DNA from: Paracoccus denitrificans | GTDB taxonomy: Bacteria > Pseudomonadota > Alphaproteobacteria > Rhodobacterales > Rhodobacteraceae | NCBI GenBank assembly: GCA_005768755.1 | Contig: VAFL01000004.1 | Location: 186,001-250,000, forward strand | Length of the DNA: 64,000 nucleotides | Direction of reading: 5' to 3' | In this document: positions 30,514-40,558 of the stretch, one piece after another | Numbering within the stretch: the stretch's first letter is position 1 | Layout of the letters: each line of letters opens with the position of its first letter | Translations under genes and position numbers: made by a program | The notes under the pieces: model-generated | The model's input: only the letters and a program-made list of their open reading frames with translations | The model's database searches: none | What the model was told of the DNA's origin: nothing

Positions 30514-31926
30514 ATGACGAATGGTGCGGAACTGAACCCGGCAGGTCCGGCGCTGGCGGAAACGCTGCCGCAGGGCGTGTTGCGAGAGATCGAGCCGCGC
30601 CATCTGGAAGAACCGCGCGGCCGCTATCACGGCATTGCAGGACTACTGGCCGCGCCGCGCAATGTCGAAGAGGTGTCGGCAGTGGTCCGGGCCTGTTCGG
30701 CGGCCCGTGTCGGCATCGTGCCGCTTGGCGGCGGGACAGGGCTGGTCGGCGGACAGATTGTTCAGGATGGCCCCGCACCGCTGCTTTTGTCGCTGGAACG
30801 GATGCATGCCGTTCGTGACCTGCGCCCCGAAGAAAACGTCATGCTGGCCGAAGCTGCGGTCACCCTGCAAGGTGCGCGCGACGCGGCCGAGTCTGCAGGC
30901 AGGCTGTTCCCGCTTTCGCTGGCCTCGCAAGGGACGGCGCAGATCGGGGGCGTCCTTTCGACCAATGCGGGCGGCGTGAACGCGTTGCGGTATGGCACGG
31001 CGCGGGCGCTGTGCCTGGGGGTCGAGGCGGTGCTGCCCGATGGCAGCATCATGCATGACCTCAAGCGGTTGCGGAAAGATAATACCGGCTATGATCTGCG
31101 CGACCTGCTGATCGGGGCAGAGGGCAGTCTGGGCATCATCACCGCGGCCAGCCTGCGATTGGTGCCGCCACCTGCTGCCAATGGCGTGGCGCTGATGGTG
31201 GTGCCTGATCCCGCCGCGGCGCTGTCGCTACTGGCGCTGGCTGGCCAGCAGCTTGGCGACTGCGTCACAGCGTTCGAACTCATCTCGGGGCAGGGGCCGC
31301 GCTTCCAGATCGAGACGATGCCCCAATTGCGTCAGCCGTTCGACACACCGCCAGACTGGATGGTGCTGATCGAAATCGGTCTTCCAGCCGGGCTGGAACC
31401 GGATACGGCGCTGGAAACGCTGTTCGAAGCAGCGGTCGAGGAAGAACTGGCCGTTGACGGCCTGATCGCCCAATCCGGCCAGCAGGCGGCTGAATTCTGG
31501 CGCATGCGCGAGGAAATACCCGAGGCCAATCGCCTGATCGGCGCCATTTCCAGCCATGATATTTCTTTGCCCTTGTCGGAAGTGCCGCGCTTCATAGATG
31601 ACGCCGGCGCGATGCTGGCGCAGATGGGTGACATGCGTGTCAACTGCTTCGGACACCTTGGCGACGGCAACCTGCATTACAACGTCTACCCGGCAGCCGG
31701 GCGCCAGCGTCAGGACTACGATGCGTTGCGGGCTGCTGTTCAGGAAGCCGTGCATGACATGGTGGTATCGCGTGGCGGGTCATTCTCGGCCGAGCACGGG
31801 GTCGGGCGGCTGAAAGTCAATGATCTGGAGCGTTGGGGCGATCCTGCGCGACTGGCGGCGATGCGGGCGATCAAGACGGCACTTGACCCGCTTGGCATCA
31901 TGAACCCCGGCGCGGTCCTGGCGTGA
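30514..31926 (+). CDS. FAD-binding 2-hydroxyacid dehydrogenase, GlcD/D2HGDH type
   Basis: 470-aa flavoprotein. The FAD_binding_4 loop is VPLGGGTGLVGGQ (about 68-80), followed by ASQGTAQIGGVLSTNAGGVNA; the C-terminal FAD-oxidase domain has NCFGHLGDGNLHYNV and SAEHGVGRLK. Candidate substrates are D-2-hydroxyglutarate, D-lactate or glycolate. The absence of glcE/glcF neighbours favours a standalone D2HGDH-like enzyme. ATG 30514 lies six bases after the GNAT stop. Confidence 0.9.
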   Translation: MTNGAELNPAGPALAETLPQGVLREIEPRHLEEPRGRYHGIAGLLAAPRNVEEVSAVVRACSAARVGIVPLGGGTGLVGGQIVQDGPAPLLLSLERMHAVRDLRPEENVMLAEAAVTLQGARDAAESAGRLFPLSLASQGTAQIGGVLSTNAGGVNALRYGTARALCLGVEAVLPDGSIMHDLKRLRKDNTGYDLRDLLIGAEGSLGIITAASLRLVPPPAANGVALMVVPDPAAALSLLALAGQQLGDCVTAFELISGQGPRFQIETMPQLRQPFDTPPDWMVLIEIGLPAGLEPDTALETLFEAAVEEELAVDGLIAQSGQQAAEFWRMREEIPEANRLIGAISSHDISLPLSEVPRFIDDAGAMLAQMGDMRVNCFGHLGDGNLHYNVYPAAGRQRQDYDALRAAVQEAVHDMVVSRGGSFSAEHGVGRLKVNDLERWGDPARLAAMRAIKTALDPLGIMNPGAVLA

Positions 31927-31967
31927 GGGGGCTTGTCCGCCGCCCGTGCCGGCCCTAGCCTTCCGCC

Positions 31968-32909
31968 ATGCTGCGCTATACCGCCCGTCGATTGCTTTCG
32001 CTCGCGCTCAGCCTTCTGGTCGCATCGGTGGTGATTTTCCTGCTGATCGAGATGGTTCCGGGCGATCCCGCGACGTTCATGCTTGGCACCGGTGCGCAGC
32101 CCGATACGCTGGCCGCACTGCGCGAGCAACTGGGCCTGAACCTGCCGCTGCCCGTGCGCTATGCCAGTTGGTTGGGGTCGGTGGTGACGGGCGATCTTGG
32201 CAGCAGTTTCACCTACAAGACGCCCGTGGCAGGGATGATCCTTGATCGCATGCAGGTCTCGCTTCCGCTGGCGGTGATGTCGCTTGTGCTGGCGGTTCTG
32301 CTGGCCTTTCCGGTGGGACTTTTCGCCGCCTCTCGTCGCGGGAAAGCGGGCGATACGGCGGTCATGGGCCTGACCCAGATCGGCATCGCGCTGCCGAATT
32401 TCTGGTTCGCCATGCTGCTGGTGCTGCTGTTTGCTGTGCGTCTGCAACTGCTGCCGGCCGGTGGCTTCGCCGGATGGGACCAGCCGATCGCGGCGCTGCG
32501 CTCTTTGCTGCTGCCTGCCGTGGCGCTGGCTTTGCCGCAGGCTGCGATCCTTGCGCGTGTGCTTCGGTCTGCCCTGATCGAGACGCTTGATCAGGATTAC
32601 ATCCGCACTGCGCGCGCCAAGGGTCTGACCCGCGCGCAGACGCTGCGGCGCCACGCCCTGCGCAACGCGCTTATTCCGGTGCTGACCATTCTGGGGATGC
32701 AGTTTTCGTTTCTTTTGGCGGGCGCGATCATCATCGAGAACGTCTTTTACCTGCCCGGACTTGGCCGGTTGATCTTTCAGGCCATCACCCAGCGTGACCT
32801 GATCGTGGTTCAGTCGGCTGTGCTGGTTCTGGTCGGCGCAGTCATCATGGTCACTTTCCTGATCGACATGGCCTATGCCGCCGTCGATCCAAGGCTGCGC
32901 GCAAGATGA
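31968..32909 (+). CDS. Dipeptide-type ABC transporter permease, DppB-like
   Basis: 313-aa inner-membrane permease with six helices. The EAA loop reads DYIRTARAKGLTRAQTLRRHALRNALIPVLT, and the N-terminus MLRYTARRLLSLALSLLVASVV is standard for the DppB/OppB group. It starts 41 bases after the flavoprotein gene and overlaps the second permease (ATGA). Confidence 0.93.
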   Translation: MLRYTARRLLSLALSLLVASVVIFLLIEMVPGDPATFMLGTGAQPDTLAALREQLGLNLPLPVRYASWLGSVVTGDLGSSFTYKTPVAGMILDRMQVSLPLAVMSLVLAVLLAFPVGLFAASRRGKAGDTAVMGLTQIGIALPNFWFAMLLVLLFAVRLQLLPAGGFAGWDQPIAALRSLLLPAVALALPQAAILARVLRSALIETLDQDYIRTARAKGLTRAQTLRRHALRNALIPVLTILGMQFSFLLAGAIIIENVFYLPGLGRLIFQAITQRDLIVVQSAVLVLVGAVIMVTFLIDMAYAAVDPRLRAR

Positions 32910-33721
32910 GGTGGACGCTTCTGATCGGTGCCATCCTCGCCGGGATGGCGGTGCTGGCTGCGGGGCTGTCCTTCCTGTGGACACCTTACGATATCGGCGT
33001 GATGAACGTGCCCGGCAAGCTGCAGCCGCCATCGGGCGCGCATTGGTTGGGCACGGATCACTTTGGGCGCGATATATTGTCCATGGCCATGATCGGGGCG
33101 CGCACCTCGATCGCCGTGGCCATTATCGCGGTCGGTATCGGGATCGGGATCGGGGTGCCGCTGGGTCTGGCCGCAGCCGCCCGACGCGGCAGTTGGCTGG
33201 ACGAGGTCATCATGCGCGGCAATGACCTGATCTTCGCTTTCCCCAGCCTCGTGATCGCGATCCTGATCACCGCCGCCTATGGGCCTGGCGCGATCAACGC
33301 GATCATTGCCATCGGCATTTTCAATATTCCGGTCTTTGCCCGTGTGACGCGCGGCGCTGCAATGCCGATCTGGACGTTGGATTATATCCGCGCCGCGCAG
33401 GTCTCTGGCAAGGGCAGGGCGCGGATCAGCATCGAACATATCCTGCCGAATATCGCCAATCTGCTGATCGTGCAGGGCACGATCCAGTTCAGCCTTGGCA
33501 TCCTGGCCGAGGCCGGGCTGGCTTATGTCGGGCTTGGGGCGCAACCGCCCATTCCCAGCTGGGGGCGGATGCTGGCCGAGGCGCAGACCTTCGTGACGCT
33601 GGCCCCGCATGTCGCGATCATTCCGGGCCTGTGCATCTTTCTGACGGTGCTGGGCCTTAATCTTCTGGGCGACGGGCTGCGGGATGCGCTGGATCCCCGA
33701 CTGAAGGTGATGCGCACATGA
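32906..33721 (+). CDS. Dipeptide-type ABC transporter permease, DppC-like
   Basis: 271-aa partner permease. LGTDHFGRDILSMAMIGARTSI and DYIRAAQVSGKGRARISIEHILPNIANLLI (EAA loop) are typical of DppC. It overlaps neighbours on both sides by four bases, so all three transporter genes are translated together. Confidence 0.93.
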   Translation: MRWTLLIGAILAGMAVLAAGLSFLWTPYDIGVMNVPGKLQPPSGAHWLGTDHFGRDILSMAMIGARTSIAVAIIAVGIGIGIGVPLGLAAAARRGSWLDEVIMRGNDLIFAFPSLVIAILITAAYGPGAINAIIAIGIFNIPVFARVTRGAAMPIWTLDYIRAAQVSGKGRARISIEHILPNIANLLIVQGTIQFSLGILAEAGLAYVGLGAQPPIPSWGRMLAEAQTFVTLAPHVAIIPGLCIFLTVLGLNLLGDGLRDALDPRLKVMRT

Positions 33722-35301
33722 TCGAGACCCGCGACCTCTCCGTCAGCATCCATGGCCGCCCGGTGCTGCGCGATGTCGATCTGGCGCTGCAACCGGGCAG
33801 GATCACCGGGCTGGTGGGCGAATCCGGGTCCGGCAAATCCATGACGGCGCTTGCGATCATGGGCCTTCTGCCCCTTGGCGCGCAAACCGGCGGAGAGGTG
33901 CTGCTGGACGGGCAGAATCTGCTGACGACGCCCGAACAGCAGATGTGCCGTATTCGCGGCAATCGGATCGGCATGATCTTTCAGGAACCGATGACGGCAC
34001 TGAACCCGCTGATGAACATAGGCGATCAGGTCGCCGAGGTGCTGCGTATTCATCATGATCTGCCCGCCAGCAAGGCACTGGCGCGCGCGCGGGATCGGCT
34101 GGACCGGGTCGGCCTGTCCGAGCCGCGCTTTCCCCTGACACTTTATCCGCACGAACTTTCCGGCGGTCAGCGCCAGCGTGTTGCCATCGCGCTTGCAGTG
34201 GCCGAAGCCCCCGACCTGCTGATTGCGGACGAACCGACGACAGCGCTTGATGTGACGACGCAGGCGCAGATCCTGGATCTGTTGCGTGATCTGGTTTCGG
34301 CCGAAGGCATGTCGCTGCTGCTGATCACCCATGATCTGGCGGTGGTCGCGGGGATCGCCGATCATGTGGCGGTCATGAAGGACGGCGAGGTGGTCGAGGA
34401 AGGACCGACCGAGGCGCTGTTCCGTGCCCAGTCGCACCCCTACACGCGGTCGCTGTTCGCGGCGTCGCGCCATGTGCCGTCACATGTGCCGTCGCAAGCT
34501 GACGACACCCCGATCCTGACCGTGCGCGATGCCGTGCGCGAATATGTTCTGCCGCGGCCATCGGCCCTTGCGCCCCATCCGGTCTTGCGCGCGGTGGACA
34601 ACGTCAGTCTGGCGATCCAGGACGGCGAATCCGTCGGTCTCGTCGGTGAATCAGGCTGCGGGAAATCGACGCTGACACGCGCGATCCTTGGTCTCGATCC
34701 CTTGCAGGGCGGAGAGATAAGACTTGACGGGCACAAGGTGCGGGCCGGCGCCGCAATGTCGCGCGACCTGCGGGCGAAGGTCCAGGTCGTGTTTCAGGAC
34801 CCATTCGGCAGCTTCAATCCGCGATGGCGTGTCGAACGGCTGCTGAGCGAGCCGTTCTTTCTGACCGGCCGCCCGGCCGATTGGCGACAGCGTGTCGCGC
34901 AGGCACTGGGGGAAGTCGGCCTCGACCCCGGCGCCGGTCGGCGCTACGTCCACGAATTTTCCGGCGGACAGCGCCAGCGGCTTGCCATAGCGCGCGCGCT
35001 GATCATCCGTCCGCGCCTGATCGTGCTGGATGAAGCGGTCAGCGCGCTGGATGTGCGCGTCCGTGCGCAGGTTCTCGATCTGCTGGCGGAACTGCGCCGC
35101 TCACACGGGATGGCCTATCTGTTCATAAGCCACGATCTGGGCGTGGTGCGCGGTGTGACCGACCGGGTGCTGGTCATGGACAAGGGCCGCATTGTCGAGG
35201 AAGGGCCGACTTTGCAGGTCATGGACGCGCCGCAGCATCCGGTCACGCAGCGCCTGATGGCTGCCATGCCCGAAATCCCGGCGGATTGGGTGCCAGCGTG
35301 A
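33718..35301 (+). CDS. Fused dipeptide-type ABC ATPase, DppD-DppF
   Basis: 527 aa with two complete ATPase domains in one chain. First: Walker [10 protein letters not shown], signature [13 protein letters not shown], Walker [14 protein letters not shown]. Second (from about 265): [35 protein letters not shown]. It powers the two upstream permeases. No periplasmic binding protein gene is within the cluster or nearby, so the substrate cannot be inferred beyond dipeptide/opine/nickel-type. Confidence 0.94.
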   Translation: MIETRDLSVSIHGRPVLRDVDLALQPGRITGLVGESGSGKSMTALAIMGLLPLGAQTGGEVLLDGQNLLTTPEQQMCRIRGNRIGMIFQEPMTALNPLMNIGDQVAEVLRIHHDLPASKALARARDRLDRVGLSEPRFPLTLYPHELSGGQRQRVAIALAVAEAPDLLIADEPTTALDVTTQAQILDLLRDLVSAEGMSLLLITHDLAVVAGIADHVAVMKDGEVVEEGPTEALFRAQSHPYTRSLFAASRHVPSHVPSQADDTPILTVRDAVREYVLPRPSALAPHPVLRAVDNVSLAIQDGESVGLVGESGCGKSTLTRAILGLDPLQGGEIRLDGHKVRAGAAMSRDLRAKVQVVFQDPFGSFNPRWRVERLLSEPFFLTGRPADWRQRVAQALGEVGLDPGAGRRYVHEFSGGQRQRLAIARALIIRPRLIVLDEAVSALDVRVRAQVLDLLAELRRSHGMAYLFISHDLGVVRGVTDRVLVMDKGRIVEEGPTLQVMDAPQHPVTQRLMAAMPEIPADWVPA

Positions 35302-35450
35302 TGCTGAAGGCTGCGCATTATCTACCGGTGCGGCGGCGTCTGGGATGGCATCGTTCAGCTGGTCGGGAAGGGCGCTTCCAGCGCACCGATCCGGGCACAG
35401 CCGACCTGCGCAAGGCGTATGTGGCGGGCCTGACCATCGGCGATGATTGA
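35301..35450 (+). CDS. 49-aa reading frame of unknown status after the ABC genes
   Basis: Begins at a TGATG overlap with the ATPase stop and ends 8 bases inside the next gene. It encodes a basic, soluble 49-aa peptide ([18 protein letters not shown]...). No family recognised. Tight overlaps at both ends suggest translation, but it could equally be a remnant filling the space. Confidence 0.35.
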   Translation: MLKAAHYLPVRRRLGWHRSAGREGRFQRTDPGTADLRKAYVAGLTIGDD

Positions 35451-36330
35451 CCCGAAGATGACATTGATCCGCAAAGCCGCCGTATTTTTTGCCGTTCTGA
35501 CATTGGCTGTGCTGCTGGGCAGTTATGGTGGCAGGCTTCATCCGCTTGGCGATTCACTGGCCGTATTTCGTCCGGTGTTCGCGGTGCTTCTGTTGGCCCT
35601 GTCTTTCGCCCTGACAGGCGCGGGCCGATACGTCCTGCTGGCGGTGGCGCTTCTGGCGTTGTTACCGATCCTTTGGCTGGCACGGCCTGTCGCTGTGGCC
35701 GATCCCACGATCACGGTCTACCAGAAGAACCTTCTGTTCCGGCGAGGCGATCCGTCCGACCTGATCGCAGATTTTCGCGCCTCGGGCGCCGATGTGATCC
35801 TGCTGGAAGAACTCAGCGATGCGAACCTGCCGATCCCGAAGGCTTTGATTGACAGTCATCCGCACCAGCTGATCTGTCGCGCGCACACTGTGGGCGCGGT
35901 GGCCATCTTGTCAGTGCATCCGCTGTCGGATCCCTATTGCCGCGAGGGGTCGGGCTATGCCATCGCGCGTGTCCAGCACCCGGCTGGTGCCTTCACGGCC
36001 GTGGCCATCCATCTGCACTGGCCATATCCTTTCGGGCAAGAGGCGCAGGTCAACCAGATCATGGCCGACATTGCAGGGGCATCGCGGCCGATGATCCTTG
36101 GCGGCGATTTCAATATGGTGCCGTGGGCCGGCGCGCCACGCCGCATCGCCGCTGTGACCGATACGCGGATCGCGGGGCCGATCCGGCCGACCTTGTTCGT
36201 CAAGGGATACCCCTTGCCGATTGATCATGTCCTGACCGATACGCGAATGACAGCATCGGTAGAGCGCCGTGCCCAGTTCGGGTCTGATCATTACGGCGTT
36301 CTGGCCCGTATCGGGCGCATAGCACGCTGA
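35443..36330 (+). CDS. Endonuclease/exonuclease/phosphatase-family membrane protein
   Basis: 295 aa. Three membrane helices (about residues 14-85) are followed by an EEP domain with its hallmarks: YQKNLL (Asn), LLEELSD (metal Glu), IHLHWPYP, LGGDFNMVP and GSDHYGV. The catalytic part should face the periplasm or cytoplasm edge; relatives act on DNA, lipids or phosphoesters, and the substrate is unknown. ATG 35443 overlaps the 49-aa frame; ATG 35458 (MTLIRKAAV) is an alternative start. Confidence 0.85.
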   Translation: MIDPKMTLIRKAAVFFAVLTLAVLLGSYGGRLHPLGDSLAVFRPVFAVLLLALSFALTGAGRYVLLAVALLALLPILWLARPVAVADPTITVYQKNLLFRRGDPSDLIADFRASGADVILLEELSDANLPIPKALIDSHPHQLICRAHTVGAVAILSVHPLSDPYCREGSGYAIARVQHPAGAFTAVAIHLHWPYPFGQEAQVNQIMADIAGASRPMILGGDFNMVPWAGAPRRIAAVTDTRIAGPIRPTLFVKGYPLPIDHVLTDTRMTASVERRAQFGSDHYGVLARIGRIAR

Positions 36331-36373
36331 GCGTGGCTTTCCTTCCCGTGCTGCGCGCGCTAGGCATCAGCGC

Positions 36374-37906
36374 ATGAATCTGCCCGTATTCTCTCCTGAC
36401 CAGGCCGAGGCCTGGGATGCCCTGTCCGAGGTGCTGGCAACTTCCGGCATCGACCTGACGGCTGAAGAAATCCTGCCACCCAAGAACGGAAAGTCGCGGG
36501 TCATGGCCGTCATCGGCAAGGCGGGCTCTGGCAAGACGATGATTCTGGCTGCGCTGACCAAAGCCCTGCGCGAGGCGGGCGTTGATATCATCAGCGGCGA
36601 TTATGAGGGCAAGAAGCGCAAGGACCGCCGGACCGTCGCGGTGCTTGCGCCGACCAACAAGGCGGCTTTCGTGCTGCGCATGCGTGGTGTGCCCGCGACC
36701 ACGATCCACCGCATTCTTTATACGCCGGTCTACGATCCTGAATATGAAAAGATCGCGGATTGGTTGACCGGCACCGGTGCGCGCCCCGAGATCGAGGGCC
36801 TGACCGATGCAGCACTTGACCGTGCCAAGGCGTTCTACGACATCCACGCCTCGATCCCGGGTGCGCTGGCAGCGGCGGGGCTGCGCGGCTCGGATTTCAT
36901 CAAGGGCTGGAAGCGGCGCGAGGATGGGCTGGATATCGGACTGATCGACGAAAGTTCGATGCTGGATGAACGCCAATTGGAAGATCTCCGAGAGATTTTT
37001 CCCGTGCTGCTGCTGTTCGGCGATCCGGCACAGCTGGCGCCGGTCGGGCAGTCGGGGGCGATGGTTTTCGACAAGCTGCCGGCGCCGCAGCGCCTTGTTC
37101 TCAATCGCATTCACCGACAGGCAGGCGACAGCCCGATCCTGGATCTGGCACATGCGCTTGCTGACGAAAGCCTTGATTTCAATGGGTTTGAGCGCATGGT
37201 CCGCGACGCTGCAGCCCGTGATCCGCGCGTGGTCTGGTCTGAACGTGTCGAATCCGATCTGATGGCGCGCAGCCCGGTTCTGGTCTGGCGGAACGCCACG
37301 CGCATTCGCCTGATTACCGCGTTCCGCGCGGCCTACGGCGCGCCCGGCGATCAGCTTCTGCCCGGAGAGCCGCTGATCTGCGACGGGCTGGAACTGCCGG
37401 TCAAGCACCGTGCCAAGCGGATCGATCTGGAAGCGAGGGGACTGATCAAGGGCGCCCAGGTGATCTATCTGGGGCCGGGTAAAAAGCCGGGCTTTTCGCG
37501 CCTGCATGTGATCGGCGCGGAAGATCCGCGTCTGTCCGCGGCTTCGATCGTCAAGATCGAAACCCCGGATGAGGAGGAACCTTTCATCCCCTTTGCAGCC
37601 CGCATGGGGGCAAGTTTCTTGCATGGCGCGGCGGTCACGATCCACAAGGCGCAGGGGTCGCAATGGCCCGACGTGCAGGTATTCGGCCCGGATATCAGCG
37701 CTGCGGCATGGTCGGGGCGCAACGAGGCAGGCATCCCCCTGTGGAAACGCCTGACCTATGTTGCCATTACGCGTGCGCAGGAGCGGTTGCACTGGGTGAC
37801 GCGGGCGCGACTGGCGCGGCCTTCGGGCGCGCTCAGCATCGAAGACCTTGCGGTGCCGACAGCGCCACTGGAACTCATGGCGACCGAGGAGGGCGCGTCT
37901 GGCTGA
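36374..37906 (+). CDS. RecD-like superfamily 1 DNA helicase
   Basis: 510-aa ATP-dependent helicase. Motifs: Walker A IGKAGSGKTMIL (about 48-59), APTNKAAFVL with TTIHRIL (Ia), LIDESSMLD (II), LFGDPAQLAPVG (III), VTIHKAQGSQW (V) and YVAITRAQERL (VI). These are the RecD/Pif1-like 5'-3' helicase set. It lacks the N-terminal RecB-binding region of true RecD, and recB/recC are absent, so it works outside RecBCD. Function in repair is inferred. Confidence 0.9.
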   Translation: MNLPVFSPDQAEAWDALSEVLATSGIDLTAEEILPPKNGKSRVMAVIGKAGSGKTMILAALTKALREAGVDIISGDYEGKKRKDRRTVAVLAPTNKAAFVLRMRGVPATTIHRILYTPVYDPEYEKIADWLTGTGARPEIEGLTDAALDRAKAFYDIHASIPGALAAAGLRGSDFIKGWKRREDGLDIGLIDESSMLDERQLEDLREIFPVLLLFGDPAQLAPVGQSGAMVFDKLPAPQRLVLNRIHRQAGDSPILDLAHALADESLDFNGFERMVRDAAARDPRVVWSERVESDLMARSPVLVWRNATRIRLITAFRAAYGAPGDQLLPGEPLICDGLELPVKHRAKRIDLEARGLIKGAQVIYLGPGKKPGFSRLHVIGAEDPRLSAASIVKIETPDEEEPFIPFAARMGASFLHGAAVTIHKAQGSQWPDVQVFGPDISAAAWSGRNEAGIPLWKRLTYVAITRAQERLHWVTRARLARPSGALSIEDLAVPTAPLELMATEEGASG

Positions 37907-37941
37907 ATGTCAGTGACAAGTCTTGCGCGACACAGGTGCGA

Positions 37942-38742
37942 TCAGGACGCGCGCCTGGCGACGGCAGCGCCCTGCTGCAATGTCCTGATGCGCATCTGCA
38001 GGCGTTCGGCAAGGGCTTCGCGCGGGATGCCGGTTTCCTTTGCCATGCGCATCAATCCGAACTGAACGCGCGCCAGTTCCTGATAATATCGTGCAAAGGT
38101 ATAATTGATCGACGCGCCTGCCGCTGCGCCAAGAACCGGCACCACCTGTGCCCCGGCCTTAGTGATCAGGCGCGTGGCAATCTGGGGCGCGAACTTGGTG
38201 ATCAGGCCCTGCAAAGTCGCACCGCTTATGGCCATGCGCGTCGCCAGAAGGGCCGTATCCGTGCTGTCATCTTCGGCCAGTGGTCCCCCGGTCGCGAAAA
38301 TGCGCAGTGCCTCGGCCCGGATCTCGTCGCTGTCGACGTCCAGACCGTGCTCATCGGCGATCTCAAGGATGGCGCGCTGCAGGATGGTCACTGTCACTGG
38401 AAGCTCGATCAGGGTACCGGCGATGCCGGCCGCGCCGCCAACCGCACCGGCGGCCGTGGTGCCAAGCCGGTTGAACCAGTCGCCGCGCCCTGAGACGAGC
38501 CTGCGCGAGGCCGAGGCCGCGCTGAACGAGCGTCGAAGCGCGGCGGCGACCGACCGGTCGATGCGGCCGCGCAAGAATGACGGGATCATGCTCATCAGCT
38601 TTTCACCGCCATCGCCAAGCTTGTCGAGAATATCCATCGCAAGCCCGCGCGCATTGATATAGCGCCGGGCAAGCCGGTCGATTTCGTTCAACACCGATTC
38701 ATCCGTGATTGGCGGCAGAATGAATTGCTTAGCGTCTGCCAT
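37942..38742 (-). CDS. EcsC family protein
   Basis: 266 aa matching the EcsC family, named after a Bacillus ABC-transporter operon protein of unclear role. Features are GTTAAGAVGGAAGIAGTLIELPVTVTILQRAI, a Gly/Ala-rich hydrophobic region, and RLITKAGAQVVPVLGAAAGASINYTFARYY. ATG 38742 has AAAGGA ten bases upstream; two earlier in-frame ATGs are less well placed. Its 5' end overlaps the acetyltransferase gene by 14 bases, suggesting one transcript. Confidence 0.87.
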   Translation of the reverse strand: MADAKQFILPPITDESVLNEIDRLARRYINARGLAMDILDKLGDGGEKLMSMIPSFLRGRIDRSVAAALRRSFSAASASRRLVSGRGDWFNRLGTTAAGAVGGAAGIAGTLIELPVTVTILQRAILEIADEHGLDVDSDEIRAEALRIFATGGPLAEDDSTDTALLATRMAISGATLQGLITKFAPQIATRLITKAGAQVVPVLGAAAGASINYTFARYYQELARVQFGLMRMAKETGIPREALAERLQMRIRTLQQGAAVARRAS

Positions 38743-39301
38743 CCGGCGCATCCTTTCGCGGTTCAACCTCCTGACAGTTGTCAGGATCGGAAGCACCATC
38801 ATGCGCAGGGGCGACTTCCGGATCGGTTTCGCGCATGACCAGCCCCGTCACATCAACCCACGCGCCGGGCTGAAGTTCCAGCCCAAGCACGCGTTCGGGA
38901 TTGGTGGGCGGTGGCATTTCAACGGCGCCCAGCTTTGCGAAACCGAAGCGCGAATAATACGGCGCGTCACCCACCAGCATGACCCTGGCCCAACCGATAT
39001 CGCGGGCCCGCGACAGACTTTCCTGAATCAGCCACGCGCCCAGCCCTTCGCCCTGGGCAGTCGGGTGGACGGCGACCGGTCCCAGCAGCAGCACGGGCCG
39101 GCCCGCGACCCTGACAGGCCAGAAGCGGATCGCGGCCCGTAAAGTGCCATCCTCGCGCAGCAGCAGGCACAGATCTGGGACCGGGTCCACGCCGTCGCGC
39201 AGGCGATATGACGACAGGGCCGTGCGGCCGGGTGCAAAACACAGATCCATCAGGGCCTCGACGTCGTGCCAGTCCTCGGGCTGTTCTTCGCAAAGCTGCA
39301 C
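38729..39301 (-). CDS. GNAT acetyltransferase, YhbS-like
   Basis: 190 aa from GTG 39301: VQLCEEQPEDWHDVEALMDLCF, then VLLLGPVAVHPTAQGEGLGAWLI (acetyl-CoA loop QGEGLG) and VMLVGDAPYYSRFGFAKLG. This is the YhbS subgroup. The longest frame begins at ATG 39427, but that codon overlaps the divergent flavin-reductase start and the extra 42 residues have no family match. GTG 39301 has GGAAGGA ahead and starts at the domain edge, so I prefer it. Confidence 0.83.
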   Translation of the reverse strand: MQLCEEQPEDWHDVEALMDLCFAPGRTALSSYRLRDGVDPVPDLCLLLREDGTLRAAIRFWPVRVAGRPVLLLGPVAVHPTAQGEGLGAWLIQESLSRARDIGWARVMLVGDAPYYSRFGFAKLGAVEMPPPTNPERVLGLELQPGAWVDVTGLVMRETDPEVAPAHDGASDPDNCQEVEPRKDAPDGRR

Positions 39302-39425
39302 CTGTCTTCCTTCCACATTCGGCTGAATGGCGGCGTGATGCGTAGCACGTCGCGCGGCAGTTGCAAGAATGGGGTGGACGACCGAACCGTGCAGGGGCAG
39401 GATGCCCGCCGCATCAGGAGGCGTC

Positions 39426-40025
39426 ATGTTCTATCGACCCGAAGCCGGCCATGGCCTGCCGCATAACCCCTTCAACGCCATTGTCGCGCCCCGGCCAATC
39501 GGCTGGATTTCGACGCGCGGCGCGGACGGTGACAATCTGGCACCTTACAGTTTCTTCAATGCCATCGCCTATCTGCCGCCACAGGTGATGTTCGCCTCGA
39601 CCAGTTCGAAGCCTGACAGGCAGGGGATGAAGGATTCTCTGGCCCATATTGCCGAAACGGGCGTGTTCTGCGTCAATATCCCGTCAGCTGCGCTGATCGA
39701 CAAGATGAACGCGTCAAGCGCGCCACTGCCGGCGGGCGTCAGTGAGTTTCAGGCCGCCGGGATCGGTGCGGCCGAATGCACCACCATCGATTGCCCGCGC
39801 GTCGCGGATGCGCCGGCCGCGCTGGAATGTCGCGCGACACTGGTCCAGCGGTTGCCGGGCGAGGCAAACTGGCTGGTCATCGGGACGGTGACCGGCGTTC
39901 ATCTTCGCGATGACTGCATCATCGACGGCAGGTTCGACCTTTCGCGCGACGGGTGGCTGGCGCGCATGGGCTATCGCGATTATGCCGCCGTCCACGATCT
40001 GTTTGAACTGGAGCGCCCGGAATGA
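39426..40025 (+). CDS. Flavin reductase family protein (FMN-binding split barrel)
   Basis: 199 aa. [43 protein letters not shown] is the standard opening of the flavin-reductase-like domain, with [25 protein letters not shown] after it. Relatives reduce FMN with NAD(P)H, but this subgroup has few tested members. ATG 39426 has AGGAGG eight bases upstream, which decides the start. It overlaps apt by four bases. Confidence 0.9.
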   Translation: MFYRPEAGHGLPHNPFNAIVAPRPIGWISTRGADGDNLAPYSFFNAIAYLPPQVMFASTSSKPDRQGMKDSLAHIAETGVFCVNIPSAALIDKMNASSAPLPAGVSEFQAAGIGAAECTTIDCPRVADAPAALECRATLVQRLPGEANWLVIGTVTGVHLRDDCIIDGRFDLSRDGWLARMGYRDYAAVHDLFELERPE

Positions 40026-40558
40026 CGCAGAAGACCGTCAAGGATTACATCCGCAGCATTTATGATTTCCCGCATGAGGGGATCATCTTCCGGGATGTGA
40101 CCACATTGTTTGCCGACGCGCGCGGTTTTCGCATGACGGTCGACCAGATCCTGCATGGCTATGCGGGTCAGAAAATCGACAAGGTCGTTGGGCTGGAAGC
40201 GCGGGGCTTCATCCTTGGCGGCGCGGTGGCCCATCAGCTGTCCACAGGTTTCGTGCCGATCCGCAAGAAGGGCAAGCTGCCCGGCGCAGTCATTTCCGAG
40301 GCATATGAACTGGAATATGGCGAGGCGGTGATGGAAATTCACGACGACGCCCTGAAGCCCGGCGAACGGGTGCTTGTCGTCGATGACCTTCTGGCGACCG
40401 GCGGCACCGCCGAAGCCGGCATCAAGCTTTGTCGCCGTCTGGGGGCGGACGTGATCGGATGTGCTTTCGTGATCGATCTGCCGGATCTGGGCGGGCGCAA
40501 GCGGCTGGAGGCGATGGGGATGCCCGTTCATGCCCTTTGCGAGTTCGAGGGTGCCTGA
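40022..40558 (+). CDS. apt: Adenine phosphoribosyltransferase
   Basis: Salvages adenine to AMP using PRPP. 178 aa: starts [29 protein letters not shown], with the PRPP loop [14 protein letters not shown] at about 119-132 and [11 protein letters not shown], all as expected. ATGA overlap with the flavin reductase gene and overlap with the transporter downstream indicate an operon. Confidence 0.97.
   Translation: MTQKTVKDYIRSIYDFPHEGIIFRDVTTLFADARGFRMTVDQILHGYAGQKIDKVVGLEARGFILGGAVAHQLSTGFVPIRKKGKLPGAVISEAYELEYGEAVMEIHDDALKPGERVLVVDDLLATGGTAEAGIKLCRRLGADVIGCAFVIDLPDLGGRKRLEAMGMPVHALCEFEGA

Noticed and set aside
36374..37906. Defence system around the RecD-like helicase, EEP nuclease-like gene and EcsC
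   Set aside because: The EEP gene has membrane helices, EcsC is on the other strand, and the helicase is of a common alphaproteobacterial standalone type; composition matches the surroundings.
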